The notes under the pieces: model-generated
Told to the model about the DNA's origin: nothing
Database searches by the model: none
What the model saw: the letters and a program-made list of their open reading frames with translations, nothing else
In this document: positions 9,013 to 16,159 of the stretch, in pieces
Position numbering within the stretch: the stretch's first letter is position 1
Layout of the letters: each line of letters begins with the position of its first letter
Assembly: GCA_021813445.1 (NCBI GenBank)
Contig: JAKAKP010000116.1
Coordinates: 1-58,263, forward strand
DNA: 58,263 bases
Source of the DNA: Deltaproteobacteria bacterium
Lineage (GTDB): Bacteria > Desulfobacterota > Desulfobaccia > Desulfobaccales > 0-14-0-80-60-11
Direction of reading: 5' to 3'
Made by a program: the position numbers and the translations under genes

Positions 9013-9030
9013 TTGTGAATAGATGCGCAA
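9013..9030 (-). promoter_or_regulatory. CRP/HcpR-like operator upstream of qmoA
   Basis: TTGTGA-N6-GCGCAA matches 10 of 12 positions of the CRP/HcpR consensus TTGTGA-N6-TCACAA. It is located about 100 bp upstream of qmoA, at the probable promoter. A stronger version lies before sat at 12973-12990. Confidence 0.5.
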
Positions 9031-9092
9031 GGAAAAATAAGAGACCATTTTGCCCGGGCAGAGGTTGAGGAAGGTACTGCCCCTCAAAAATA

Positions 9093-9120
9093 TGGCCGTG
9101 GCGGCTTAAAGCCACGGCCA
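9093..9120 (-). terminator. Second hairpin downstream of aprA
   Basis: TGGCCGTGGC and GCCACGGCCA arms around an 8-base loop, followed on the minus strand by ATATTTTTG. It is probably a back-up terminator of sat-aprBA. Confidence 0.65.
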
Positions 9121-9124
9121 GGGT

Positions 9125-9160
9125 AAAAACTTCCGGGGGCCCCGGGATTACCGGAGCCCC
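9125..9160 (-). terminator. Rho-independent terminator of sat-aprBA
   Basis: On the minus strand GGGGCTCCGG and CCGGGGCCCC pair (one G-T wobble) around a 5-base loop. A run of five Ts follows within a few bases. It lies 16 bp past the aprA stop. Confidence 0.75.
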
Positions 9161-9175
9161 AGGAAAGGTTAAAGA

Positions 9176-11137
9176 TTAGCAAAGCTGTTTGTAAGGCTCG
9201 GTCTCAAACTTCCACTCGTTGGTGTCCTTGTTGTACTGGGAAATGGTGAACACCTTCCACTTGCTGTCGTCGATGGACAGGAAGTCGGCACGGTAGTAGT
9301 AACCGGGGTAACGGCTCTCTTCCCGGAAGAGGATGTGCCGCAGGTGGGCCTCACCGGCCAGGATGCGGTGATACTGTTCCCAGGCCCGCATCAGTTCGTG
9401 CAGGTCGCGGGCGGCGATCCGGGTAGCATCTTCCTTCAGCAGGGTGAGACGCTTCAACCCTTCTTCCAACATGGTTTTGTTGGTCTGGTACATGGGGGTG
9501 CAGCCGGCGCAATACTCGTCCATCAGCTTCTGCAACCGGGTCTGGACCTGCTTGGGCAGCAGGTAGTTGGGGTTGATCTCCGGAGCGGAGGTGTAGTTTT
9601 TGTACTTCTCGTAGATCTCGAAGGGCAGGTAGATATCGGCGATGACTTCGTCGATGTTCTGCGCGGCTTCCAGCTTGTCGTTCTTGTGGTCCAGGATGAA
9701 GGCGATGGCGCCCTTGGCGGCCATGCGGCCCTCAACGTGGGAGCCGGAGGAGAACTTGTGCCCGGAGGCGCCGACGCCGTCACCGGCGGTGAACAGGCCC
9801 TGGACGGTGGTCATGCGGTCATAGCCCCAGAACCAGCTGTCGGGAGCGCCCATGTAGCCCTTTTCAGGACCGGAGACCCACAGACCGGCGCAGCCGGCAT
9901 GGGAACCGAGCAGGTAGGGCTCGGAGGGGATAATTTCCGACGGCACCTTGTCGGGCTCCATGTTGTAGGAGGCCCACAGGGAGGCGGCGGAGATGGACAT
10001 ATCCAGGAAGTCTTCCCAGGCTTCGGCTTCGAGGTGCTTGAGTTCCTTCTTGGAGAGGACCTCGGCCAGGGCCTTCATGGCTTTGTCGGTGTGCATCATG
10101 ATGGGACCGCGGCCAGCCCGCATTTCCATCATGGCGGCATGGTTCCGCAAGCAGGTGCCGGGGTTGTCGGCGTAGCCGGGGTATTCCTTTTTCACCTGCT
10201 CCCAGTTTTTGGCCATGTAGTCTTCGCCGTAGGCGTTGGTGGCCTGGGCTTTGAAGAACAGGAACCAGGCGCCGACCGGGCCGTAACCGTCCTTAAACCG
10301 GGCCGGGACGAAACGGTTTTCCATGAGAACCATCTTGGCGCCGATTTCAGCGGGCATGGCATAGGTGGAGCCGGCATTCCATACGGGGTACCAGGCACGA
10401 CCCTGACCTTCACCCACGGACCGGGGCCGGAAGACGTTGACCACGCCGCCGCAGGCCACGATCATGGCTTTGCATTTGAAGACCCAGGTTTTGTGCTCGC
10501 GCACGCTGAAACCAACGGCGCCGCATACCCGGTTGGGATCGTTCTTGTCGGTGAGGAGCTTTACGATGAAGACACGCTCGTGGATGTTTTCCATCCCCAG
10601 GGCGTTCTTGGCGGCCTCGGCCACGATCACCTTGTAGGATTCGCCGTTGATCATGCACTGCCAACGGCCGGAACGGACGCATTTACCACCGTCTTTCAGG
10701 AGGGGCAGACCCTCGTCCCGGGCGGCCTGGCCGTCAACGGTGTGGTTTTCGGCGTCTTTCTGCCAGATGGGGAGGCCCCAATCCTGGAAGTCATGCACGG
10801 TCTGGTCGACGTGGGCGCCCAGGGAGTAAACCAGGTCTTCCCGGATGATGCCCATGAGGTCGGTGCGGACCATGTTGACGTAATCGGCAACCTTGTTCTC
10901 GGGGCCGATGTAGGTATTGATAGCGGACAGACCCATGGCCACTGCACCGGAACGGTCCAGGGCGGCCTTGTCCACCAGGGTGACTTTCAAGCCGGCTTGT
11001 TTGGCCCAGACAGCCGCTTCCACCGCGGCGCCGCAGCAGGCCATGCCGCCGCCCACGAGCAGCAGGTCGGTCTCGACGGTTTCTACTGCCGGTTTCGAAC
11101 AAAAAGACCATTTACAGAATTCTCTTTCCAGAGCCAT
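9176..11137 (-). CDS. aprA: Adenylylsulfate reductase alpha subunit
   Basis: A 653-residue FAD subunit of dissimilatory APS reductase, which reduces APS to sulfite and AMP in the cytoplasm. The length and landmarks are those of AprA: an FAD-binding start VETDLLLVGGGMACCGAAVEA near residue 20, DKAALDRSGAVAMGLSAINT near 55, RSGRWQCMINGESYK near 155, NRFVPARFKDGYGPVGAW near 265, and GDGVGASGHKFSSGSHVEGR near 465. It is downstream of aprB by 38 bp and forms the AprAB heterodimer. A GGAGG ribosome-binding site precedes the ATG. It is followed by two hairpins, so most transcripts of sat-aprB-aprA should end here. Confidence 0.98.
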   Translation of the reverse strand: MALEREFCKWSFCSKPAVETVETDLLLVGGGMACCGAAVEAAVWAKQAGLKVTLVDKAALDRSGAVAMGLSAINTYIGPENKVADYVNMVRTDLMGIIREDLVYSLGAHVDQTVHDFQDWGLPIWQKDAENHTVDGQAARDEGLPLLKDGGKCVRSGRWQCMINGESYKVIVAEAAKNALGMENIHERVFIVKLLTDKNDPNRVCGAVGFSVREHKTWVFKCKAMIVACGGVVNVFRPRSVGEGQGRAWYPVWNAGSTYAMPAEIGAKMVLMENRFVPARFKDGYGPVGAWFLFFKAQATNAYGEDYMAKNWEQVKKEYPGYADNPGTCLRNHAAMMEMRAGRGPIMMHTDKAMKALAEVLSKKELKHLEAEAWEDFLDMSISAASLWASYNMEPDKVPSEIIPSEPYLLGSHAGCAGLWVSGPEKGYMGAPDSWFWGYDRMTTVQGLFTAGDGVGASGHKFSSGSHVEGRMAAKGAIAFILDHKNDKLEAAQNIDEVIADIYLPFEIYEKYKNYTSAPEINPNYLLPKQVQTRLQKLMDEYCAGCTPMYQTNKTMLEEGLKRLTLLKEDATRIAARDLHELMRAWEQYHRILAGEAHLRHILFREESRYPGYYYRADFLSIDDSKWKVFTISQYNKDTNEWKFETEPYKQLC

Positions 11138-11175
11138 ATCTTATAGACCTCCTTGAATTTTCGCTGCTGCGTGGA

Positions 11176-11598
11176 CTATTCTTTGCGGGCCGGGCCGGTG
11201 TACAGACCAGACTTCTTGATGTCGGCCAGGTTGGGGGCGCTTTTGCCCTTCATGATGTCAATGGAACCTTCCGGGGTGGTGCGGATGGGGAACTTAAACC
11301 GCTTGGTGGTCTTCTGATCCCGGAATTTAATGGTCCACATGATGGAGTCGGAACCCCGCATGGGATAGGTGCTGGAGCCCAGGGGCATAATGTCCGCATA
11401 GTGCCGGACTTCAATGGCCTGCTGGGGGCAAATCTTTACGCAGTTGTAGCATTCCCAGCACTGATCCGGTTCCTGATTGAAGGCCTTCTTGCTTTCGGCA
11501 TTCAGGACCATCAGGTCGTTGGGACAAATGTACTGGCAAGCGGTCTTGTCCAGGGCTTTGCAGCCGTCACATTTTTCCACAATTACGAAACTCGGCAT
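11176..11598 (-). CDS. aprB: Adenylylsulfate reductase beta subunit
   Basis: A 140-residue Fe-S subunit of APS reductase. Two [4Fe-4S] motifs are visible: C-x2-C-x8-C-x3-CP (CDGCKALDKTACQYICP), with the long insertion typical of AprB, and CWECYNCVKICP. The C-terminal tail (after about residue 100) is the segment that wraps around AprA in known structures. It delivers electrons from the surface to the AprA flavin and is thought to receive them from Qmo. It lies 93 bp downstream of sat and has an AGGAGG ribosome-binding site. Confidence 0.98.
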   Translation of the reverse strand: MPSFVIVEKCDGCKALDKTACQYICPNDLMVLNAESKKAFNQEPDQCWECYNCVKICPQQAIEVRHYADIMPLGSSTYPMRGSDSIMWTIKFRDQKTTKRFKFPIRTTPEGSIDIMKGKSAPNLADIKKSGLYTGPARKE

Positions 11599-11650
11599 AA
11601 CTTAAAACCTCCTCATTAGGGTTAAAACAGTTAATCTTTATACTTAACAT

Positions 11651-11680
11651 GGGAGGAGGCGGTAATTCCCGCCTCCTCCC
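11651..11680 (-). repeat. Strong hairpin between sat and aprB
   Basis: GGGAGGAGGCGG and its exact complement are separated by 6 bp, 11 bp past the sat stop. There is no T-run on the minus strand. It is more likely an mRNA-stability or partial read-through element than a full terminator, and could set the sat:apr ratio. Confidence 0.7.
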
Positions 11681-11691
11681 AGCTTGACGCC

Positions 11692-12921
11692 TTACTTCTT
11701 GGCCGCGATATCGCCGGTGGCGAAGCCGTGAACCTTGATCTCCACCTTCTCTTTCAGGCCGGCATAGTACTTGCGCAGCACCGCCAGCACTTCGGGACGG
11801 CTGAAGTCCGCAGGCACGTCGCCGCCTTCGGAGAGCAGCTTGCGGAGCATGGTGCCGGAGAGCATGAGACGATCTTCTTTTCCATGAGGGCAGGTACGCA
11901 TGGAGGCCATGCCCCGGCATTTGTGGCAGAAGAAGGTCCAGTCGATGTTCAGGGGTTTCAGTTCCAGGGCGTCCTTGGGGATCTGGCTGAAGATCTTCTG
12001 GGCGTCAAAGGGACCGTAATATTCGCCCACGCCGGCATGGTCACGGCCGACGATCAGGTGGGAGCAGCCGAAGTTCTGCCGGAACACGGCGTGGAACAGG
12101 GCTTCCCGGGGACCGGCGTAACGCATATCCAGGGGATAACCGGACTGAATGCAGGTATCCTTCACGAAGTAGTGCTGGGTGAGGGTATTGATGGCCTCGG
12201 TGCGCACTTCCGCGGGGATGTCGCCGGGTTTCAGCTTGCCCAGGAGCTGGTGGATCAGCAGGCCGTCGCAGACTTCGATGGCGATCTTGGCCAGGTATTC
12301 ATGGGAGCGGTGCATGGGGTTGCGGAGCTGCAGGGCGGCGATGGTGTTCCAGCCCTTCTCCTCGAACATGCGCCGGGTTTCCCAGGGCCGCATGTACAGG
12401 CCGGGATACTGTTTCGGGAAGGGGCCCTCACTCCAGACCTTGCACACGCCGCCCAGGTTGACTTCCTCCTGGTTCATGACCATGCGCACGCCGGGGTGCT
12501 CCATGTCGTTGGTGGTGAAGACCTCTTTACACTCCCAGGCCTTGTCGATGGTGTACTTTTCGGTGACCTTCATGGTCCCCATCTGCTCTTCCGTCTCTCT
12601 GTCCACCAGGAGCACTTCCTGGCCGATCTTGATGGAATCGGCCTTGCCCTTGTTGACGGACAGGGTGACGGGAATGGGCCAGAAAGTGCCGTCGGTGAGT
12701 TGCATGTCGCCCACGGAGCCTTTCCAGTCGGCCTGACCCATAAAGCCGTCCAGGGGGGTAAAACCGCCGATGCCCATCATGATGAGATCGGCCGTTTCCC
12801 GAGAGGACATGGTAACCGCGGTCAGTTCCTTGACCCGCTTCTTCTCTTCGGCGATCTCTGCCGGGGAAAGCAACAAGGGTTTTAATTTCTTCTCTTTACC
12901 AAGCGGATTAACTAAAGCCAT
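11692..12921 (-). CDS. sat: Sulfate adenylyltransferase (ATP sulfurylase)
   Basis: A 409-residue monofunctional ATP sulfurylase, which makes APS and pyrophosphate from sulfate and ATP as the first step of sulfate respiration. An N-terminal PUA-like domain precedes the catalytic domain. Active-site motifs are present: [12 protein letters not shown] near residue 197 (QxRNP..HxxH type), GRDHAGVG near 296, and a Cys-rich [19 protein letters not shown] near 332 that is typical of the bacterial/archaeal dissimilatory group and binds zinc. A later SGTMLRKLL matches the ISGTxxR motif. AGGAGGAAG precedes the ATG. It is first gene of sat-aprB-aprA, with a perfect CRP-type palindrome about 50-70 bp upstream. 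Confidence 0.98.
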   Translation of the reverse strand: MALVNPLGKEKKLKPLLLSPAEIAEEKKRVKELTAVTMSSRETADLIMMGIGGFTPLDGFMGQADWKGSVGDMQLTDGTFWPIPVTLSVNKGKADSIKIGQEVLLVDRETEEQMGTMKVTEKYTIDKAWECKEVFTTNDMEHPGVRMVMNQEEVNLGGVCKVWSEGPFPKQYPGLYMRPWETRRMFEEKGWNTIAALQLRNPMHRSHEYLAKIAIEVCDGLLIHQLLGKLKPGDIPAEVRTEAINTLTQHYFVKDTCIQSGYPLDMRYAGPREALFHAVFRQNFGCSHLIVGRDHAGVGEYYGPFDAQKIFSQIPKDALELKPLNIDWTFFCHKCRGMASMRTCPHGKEDRLMLSGTMLRKLLSEGGDVPADFSRPEVLAVLRKYYAGLKEKVEIKVHGFATGDIAAKK

Positions 12922-12972
12922 CTATCTTCCTCCTCGGGATTGTGTTTACTAAAATACTAAGTGATTGGAAAA

Positions 12973-12990
12973 ATGTGAAAATTTTCACAT
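12973..12990 (-). promoter_or_regulatory. Perfect CRP/HcpR-type operator before sat
   Basis: ATGTGAAAATTTTCACAT is a perfect 18-bp palindrome and contains TGTGA-N6-TCACA exactly. This is the consensus of CRP and of HcpR-type regulators. Its centre lies about 60 bp before the sat start codon. A TAGTAT at 12954-12959 on the minus strand is a possible -10. Binding by CRP, HcpR or another CRP/FNR protein cannot be separated from sequence alone. Confidence 0.8.
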
Positions 12991-13083
12991 GCCATTCAGA
13001 TTCTCAAATTAATACATATCTGAAACCTTGTCAATATATTTTTCAGAAATTTTCTTTTTCCTCCTCCCACTCGGAAACCCTGC

Positions 13084-13935
13084 TCATTCCTCTTCTACCC
13101 CCATTAATCGGTAAATCGCGGTGGACTCCCTCCTGCCCCTGAGCACCATTGGCGGCACTTGCTGAAAGCGGAACTGTCCCTCCACTTCCCGAAAGGTGGC
13201 TTTGCTCACCAGGGTGTCCGCTTCCAATTCCTTGGCCAGTTCCTGCAGCCGGGCGGCCACGTTGACCACGTCGCCGATCACCGTGAAATCCATGCGTTTG
13301 GCGGAGCCGATATTGCCCACGATGGCTTCCCCGGTATTGATGCCGATGCGCATCCCTTTAATGGGAGTCGCCCCTTGGGCTTGCATCTCTTGCAGACGGC
13401 GCTGCATGGCCAGGGCGCAGGCCGCGGCCTGGGCCGGGGCCTGGGGGATTTCCACCGGCACCCCGAAATCCGCCATCAACGCGTCCCCCAGGAACTTATC
13501 CAGGGTCCCCCGATGTTTAAAGACCAGGTCCACCATTTCCGTGAAAAAGGTGTTGAGCACCTCCACCACCTTTTCCGGCTCCATCTTTTCCGAGAGAGCG
13601 GTGAAGCCCTTGATATCCGCAAAGAGAATGGTGACCTTCCGGCGTTGCCCCCCCAGTTGCAGCAAGCCGGGATTCTTCAAGATCTCCAGGCACATCTGGG
13701 GACTGACGTAGCGGGAGATGGTATCCCGCAGCAAGTGTTTCTCTTCGTAGAGACGGAGGCGGCTGCGCAGGGTGGCTTCGTGGCCGGCCTCCTCCGCGGC
13801 GATTTCCCGGAGTAACCGCTGCAACTCCGGATCCTCGCTTTCCTGAGCCAGGGCCAGATAGCTCTTCCGGGCCTCCAACTCATGGGAGATAGCCAGCTCA
13901 ATGGCCTTGATGATTTCCGATTCCATAGTCGGCAC
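13084..13935 (-). CDS. Ferritin-like domain fused to class III nucleotide cyclase
   Basis: A 283-residue soluble protein. Residues ~5-65 form a rubrerythrin/ferritin-like helical pair: AISHELEARKSYLALA in the first helix, with Glu19 as candidate ligand, and EEAGH (Glu49-x-x-His52) in the second. That is one half of a di-iron four-helix bundle, which a dimer could complete. Residues ~95-280 are a class III cyclase (LFADIKGFT with Asp107, FLGDALMADFG, VIGDVVNVAARLQ), with all catalytic signatures intact. A short segment near 70-92 (DTISRYVSPQM) is the usual link before such cyclases. It is the gene immediately upstream of sat on the same strand. An iron-, oxygen- or redox-responsive cAMP source is a reasonable inference; metal binding is unproven. 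Confidence 0.85.
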   Translation of the reverse strand: MPTMESEIIKAIELAISHELEARKSYLALAQESEDPELQRLLREIAAEEAGHEATLRSRLRLYEEKHLLRDTISRYVSPQMCLEILKNPGLLQLGGQRRKVTILFADIKGFTALSEKMEPEKVVEVLNTFFTEMVDLVFKHRGTLDKFLGDALMADFGVPVEIPQAPAQAAACALAMQRRLQEMQAQGATPIKGMRIGINTGEAIVGNIGSAKRMDFTVIGDVVNVAARLQELAKELEADTLVSKATFREVEGQFRFQQVPPMVLRGRRESTAIYRLMGVEEE

Positions 13936-14140
13936 TCCTCATTTCGTGCAATTATCGTCTCCATAAAGTAAGCACCGATTCCTGAACTTCATCAGGAAAT
14001 GGCTCAGATTCTTATGGACTTGTGAAAAAATTATTGGGTTACCCCAGAACCGGCGCGACAATTTTAGCCATGCCGGATGGGACTGGGGTCCCGGTCTCTG
14101 TCCCTCCCTGAGATTTCTTAATATATCAAAGAGAATCTTT

Positions 14141-14509
14141 ATGACCTCCAAAGAAAAAGTGCAGGTGGTGATTTATGACGCGCCCGCGGTGAAGGCCGGG
14201 GATTGCGGCTGCGGCTGCGGCGGCCATCATCACCGGGAGCCGGGGGACGATCCCCTGGCCGACACCCACCTGGAATTTCAGACCCGGGCCCTGGCCATGA
14301 CCCTGGAAGCCGCGTTTCCCGGGGAAGTGGCAGTGGAATATATCAATGTTCTGCAGGACCCCCGGGGGCCGAAGCTGCCCCAGACCCCGTTGCTCTGCTC
14401 CCTGGCCTATCCCCCGCCCCTGGTGTATATCAACGGCCAGGGCCGCTTTGCCGGCGCCCTGCCCGTGGAGCGCATCCAGGAAGAAGTGCAGAAAATCCTG
14501 GAGGGTTAA
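14141..14509 (+). CDS. Small Cys/His-rich protein, possibly thioredoxin-like
   Basis: A 122-residue cytoplasmic protein. The N-terminal strand (VQVVIYDAP) is followed by a metal-binding-looking stretch CGCGCGGHHH at about residues 27-36. The remainder suggests a thioredoxin-like fold: a long helix (ALAMTLEAAFPGEVAVEYI), the strand PPLVYINGQGRFAGALP, and a C-terminal helix. This resembles the YuzD/DUF1462 type, but I am not certain. A weak AAGAGA site precedes the ATG. It is divergent from the cyclase gene, and the SAM hydrolase lies about 200 bp downstream beyond a repeat. Confidence 0.7.
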   Translation: MTSKEKVQVVIYDAPAVKAGDCGCGCGGHHHREPGDDPLADTHLEFQTRALAMTLEAAFPGEVAVEYINVLQDPRGPKLPQTPLLCSLAYPPPLVYINGQGRFAGALPVERIQEEVQKILEG

Positions 14510-14575
14510 CCATGGCGGCCAGGGATTTGGGACTTCTGAGGAAATGGGCTTTGGGCCTGTTGAGACGTAGGTTTT

Positions 14576-14662
14576 ATCCCCCCCTTTGAAAAAGCGGGGT
14601 TAGGGGGGATTTTCTATGCGCCTGAAATCCCCCTAAATCCCCCTTTTCCAAAGGGGGACTTT
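14576..14662. repeat. Pair of inverted C5/G5 repeat units
   Basis: Two ~38-bp copies of a unit of the form CCCCCTTTG...AAAG.GGGG..TTAGGGGGATTT lie in opposite orientation and make a large foldback. Related units occur at 32819-32890, 33005-33038 and 48967-49000. Confidence 0.75.
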
Positions 14663-14716
14663 TAACACCCTGCGCTTCGCTCGGGAGAAAAGATCGATAT
14701 TTAGCAGAGGTCTCGT

Positions 14717-15556
14717 TTGGGAACCGGAAGTCAGAAACCACAGATAGCCGGGGTTCCATCCCCCTCCTCCCGGCCGATTATAACGCTGCTTACCGATTTC
14801 GGCACCCGGGACGCGTATGTGGCGGCCATGAAGGGGGTGATCCTGGGGCTCAACCCCCGGGCGGTGCTGGTGGATGTGACCCACGAGGTCCCGGCCCAGG
14901 ATGTGGTGGCCGGGGCTTTCATCCTGGCCCAGGCTGCTCCCTATTTCCCGCCGGGCACGATTCATCTGGCGGTGGTGGACCCGGGCGTGGGCACGGGCCG
15001 CCGGGCCCTGGCGGCTTTGGCCCGGGGCCAGTTCTGGGTGGGGCCGGACAACGGCCTGCTGCCGTGGGCCTGGGGATCCAGCCCCGACCTGACCGTCGTC
15101 TCCCTCACCGCCACCAACTATTTCCGGCCGCAGGTCTCCGCCACCTTCCACGGCCGGGACCTCTTCGCCCCCGTGGCCGCCCATCTCTCCCTGGGGGTGG
15201 ACCTCTTAAGCTTCGGGCCTCCTGTCCCCGACCCCCTGCCCCTGCCCTTCCCGGCTGCGGTTTGGAATCCTGGCAAAATTGAGGGCCAAATTATCTATGT
15301 GGACCACTTCGGCAATCTGGTGAGCAATGTCCCGGCCGCGGAGCTTCAGGCCTGGCTGCAAAACCGCGGGCTGACAGTAAGGCTCGGCTCCCACACCATT
15401 TCCGGCCTGGCCGCCACTTATGAAGACGCGGCTCCCGGAGAATTGCTGGCCGTAAGCGGCAGCCACGGCTACCTGGAGATCGCCTGCAACCAGGACCACG
15501 CAGCCCGGCGCCTGGGGCTGGGACGAGGAGCCACCCTGGAGTTGCTCCGATCCTGA
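14717..15556 (+). CDS. SAM hydroxide adenosyltransferase (SAM hydrolase, DUF62)
   Basis: A 279-residue enzyme of the duf62 (SAM_HAT) family, which hydrolyses S-adenosylmethionine to adenosine and methionine. Family motifs run in order: LLTDFGTRDAYVAAMKG near residue 24, VDVTHEVPAQD near 51, AVVDPGVGT near 84, VGPDNGLL near 107, TFHGRDLFAPVAAHL near 140, and IIYVDHFGNLVSNV near 192. A TTG start is chosen, with AGAGG about 7 bp before it; the family sequence begins ~20 residues later, so a start slightly downstream is possible. No operon partner is evident. The cellular purpose of the family (SAM control or salvage) is poorly settled. Confidence 0.92.
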   Translation: MGTGSQKPQIAGVPSPSSRPIITLLTDFGTRDAYVAAMKGVILGLNPRAVLVDVTHEVPAQDVVAGAFILAQAAPYFPPGTIHLAVVDPGVGTGRRALAALARGQFWVGPDNGLLPWAWGSSPDLTVVSLTATNYFRPQVSATFHGRDLFAPVAAHLSLGVDLLSFGPPVPDPLPLPFPAAVWNPGKIEGQIIYVDHFGNLVSNVPAAELQAWLQNRGLTVRLGSHTISGLAATYEDAAPGELLAVSGSHGYLEIACNQDHAARRLGLGRGATLELLRS

Positions 15557-15711
15557 GCATCTGGACATTTATCGCGCCCGTCTATTATCCTGTCCCAGAA
15601 ATACCTTACAAAAGTTGACCGGTCTTTTCTCCCTCCTCCTCGATGCTATACACGGCGTCAAAAGTAATTGCATATCTTTTTCTCTGCGCTCTCTGCGCCT
15701 CTGCGGTAAAT

Positions 15712-15797
15712 GGCGGTTCGGCGGTTCGGCGGTTTAGCAGTCAGTCATTGAATGCCAACCCGCTGACCCGCTAGCCCGCTAGCCCGGAGACCAGAGA
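15712..15797. repeat. Short tandem repeats
   Basis: Three near-identical GGCGGTTC units come first, then units built on CCGCTGAC/CCGCTAGC near 15768-15792. They are of the slipped-strand type and non-coding. Confidence 0.65.
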
Positions 15798-15842
15798 ACG
15801 CAGAGAAACCGTTTATGTGCAATTATTTATGTCCTTCTGTAT

Positions 15843-15978
15843 AGAAGCCATTTCAAAACCATTCTTTCTGTCATCCTGAACGCAATGAAGGATCTCAAGC
15901 CCTCGGAAATACGAGATTCTTGCTTCGCTTCGCTCAGAATGACCATGCCGGGCTATTGGAGGTTTTGAAATGGCTTCT
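15843..15978. mobile_element. 136-bp MITE-like element, copy A
   Basis: Perfect 18-bp terminal inverted repeats (AGAAGCCATTTCAAAACC) bound a core of about 77 bp. The core runs from GTCATCCTGAACG to CGCTCAGAATGAC. A second copy with closely related termini and core is at 49049-49176, with its core in the opposite orientation. The element has no coding capacity. Target-site duplication is not evident. Confidence 0.8.
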
Positions 15979-16023
15979 GGGCATTGCCCACAAGTCAGGA
16001 AGCAGTTGATTCATGGGAGTCTT

Positions 16024-16050
16024 GGTGGTGCAGGCTTTCCAGCCTGCGCC
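16024..16050. repeat. Palindromic GCAGGC-TTTCC-AGCCTGC repeat
   Basis: A REP-like short palindrome built on GCAGGCTTTCCAGCCTGCGCC. Relatives occur at 28735-28759 and 33069-33098. Confidence 0.7.
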
Positions 16051-16159
16051 GAAGGCTCTGCCGCCAATTTAGACTTGTGGGTAGTGAGAAGCTCGCAGGG
16101 GGCGGGAGAAATACAGGTCATTTTATGTAAGGTATTCCTGGGACATGATACTGGAATAG

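Larger units (their letters stand above)
15557..16159. other. Repeat-rich intergenic region without genes
   Basis: About 600 bp between convergent genes contain no credible coding frame. They hold tandem GGCGGTTC/CCGCTAGC repeats, a complete MITE-like element (15843-15978) and a palindromic repeat (16024-16050), listed separately. A CTCTGCGCTCTCTGCG-type repeat stands at about 15681-15705. Confidence 0.75.

Noticed and set aside
9335-11146. Long plus-strand frame opposite aprA
   Set aside because: Antisense shadow of aprA; aprA is certain from its motifs.
15681-15810. Possible CRISPR-like repeats
   Set aside because: The units are short adjacent tandem repeats without unique spacers and no cas genes are present.
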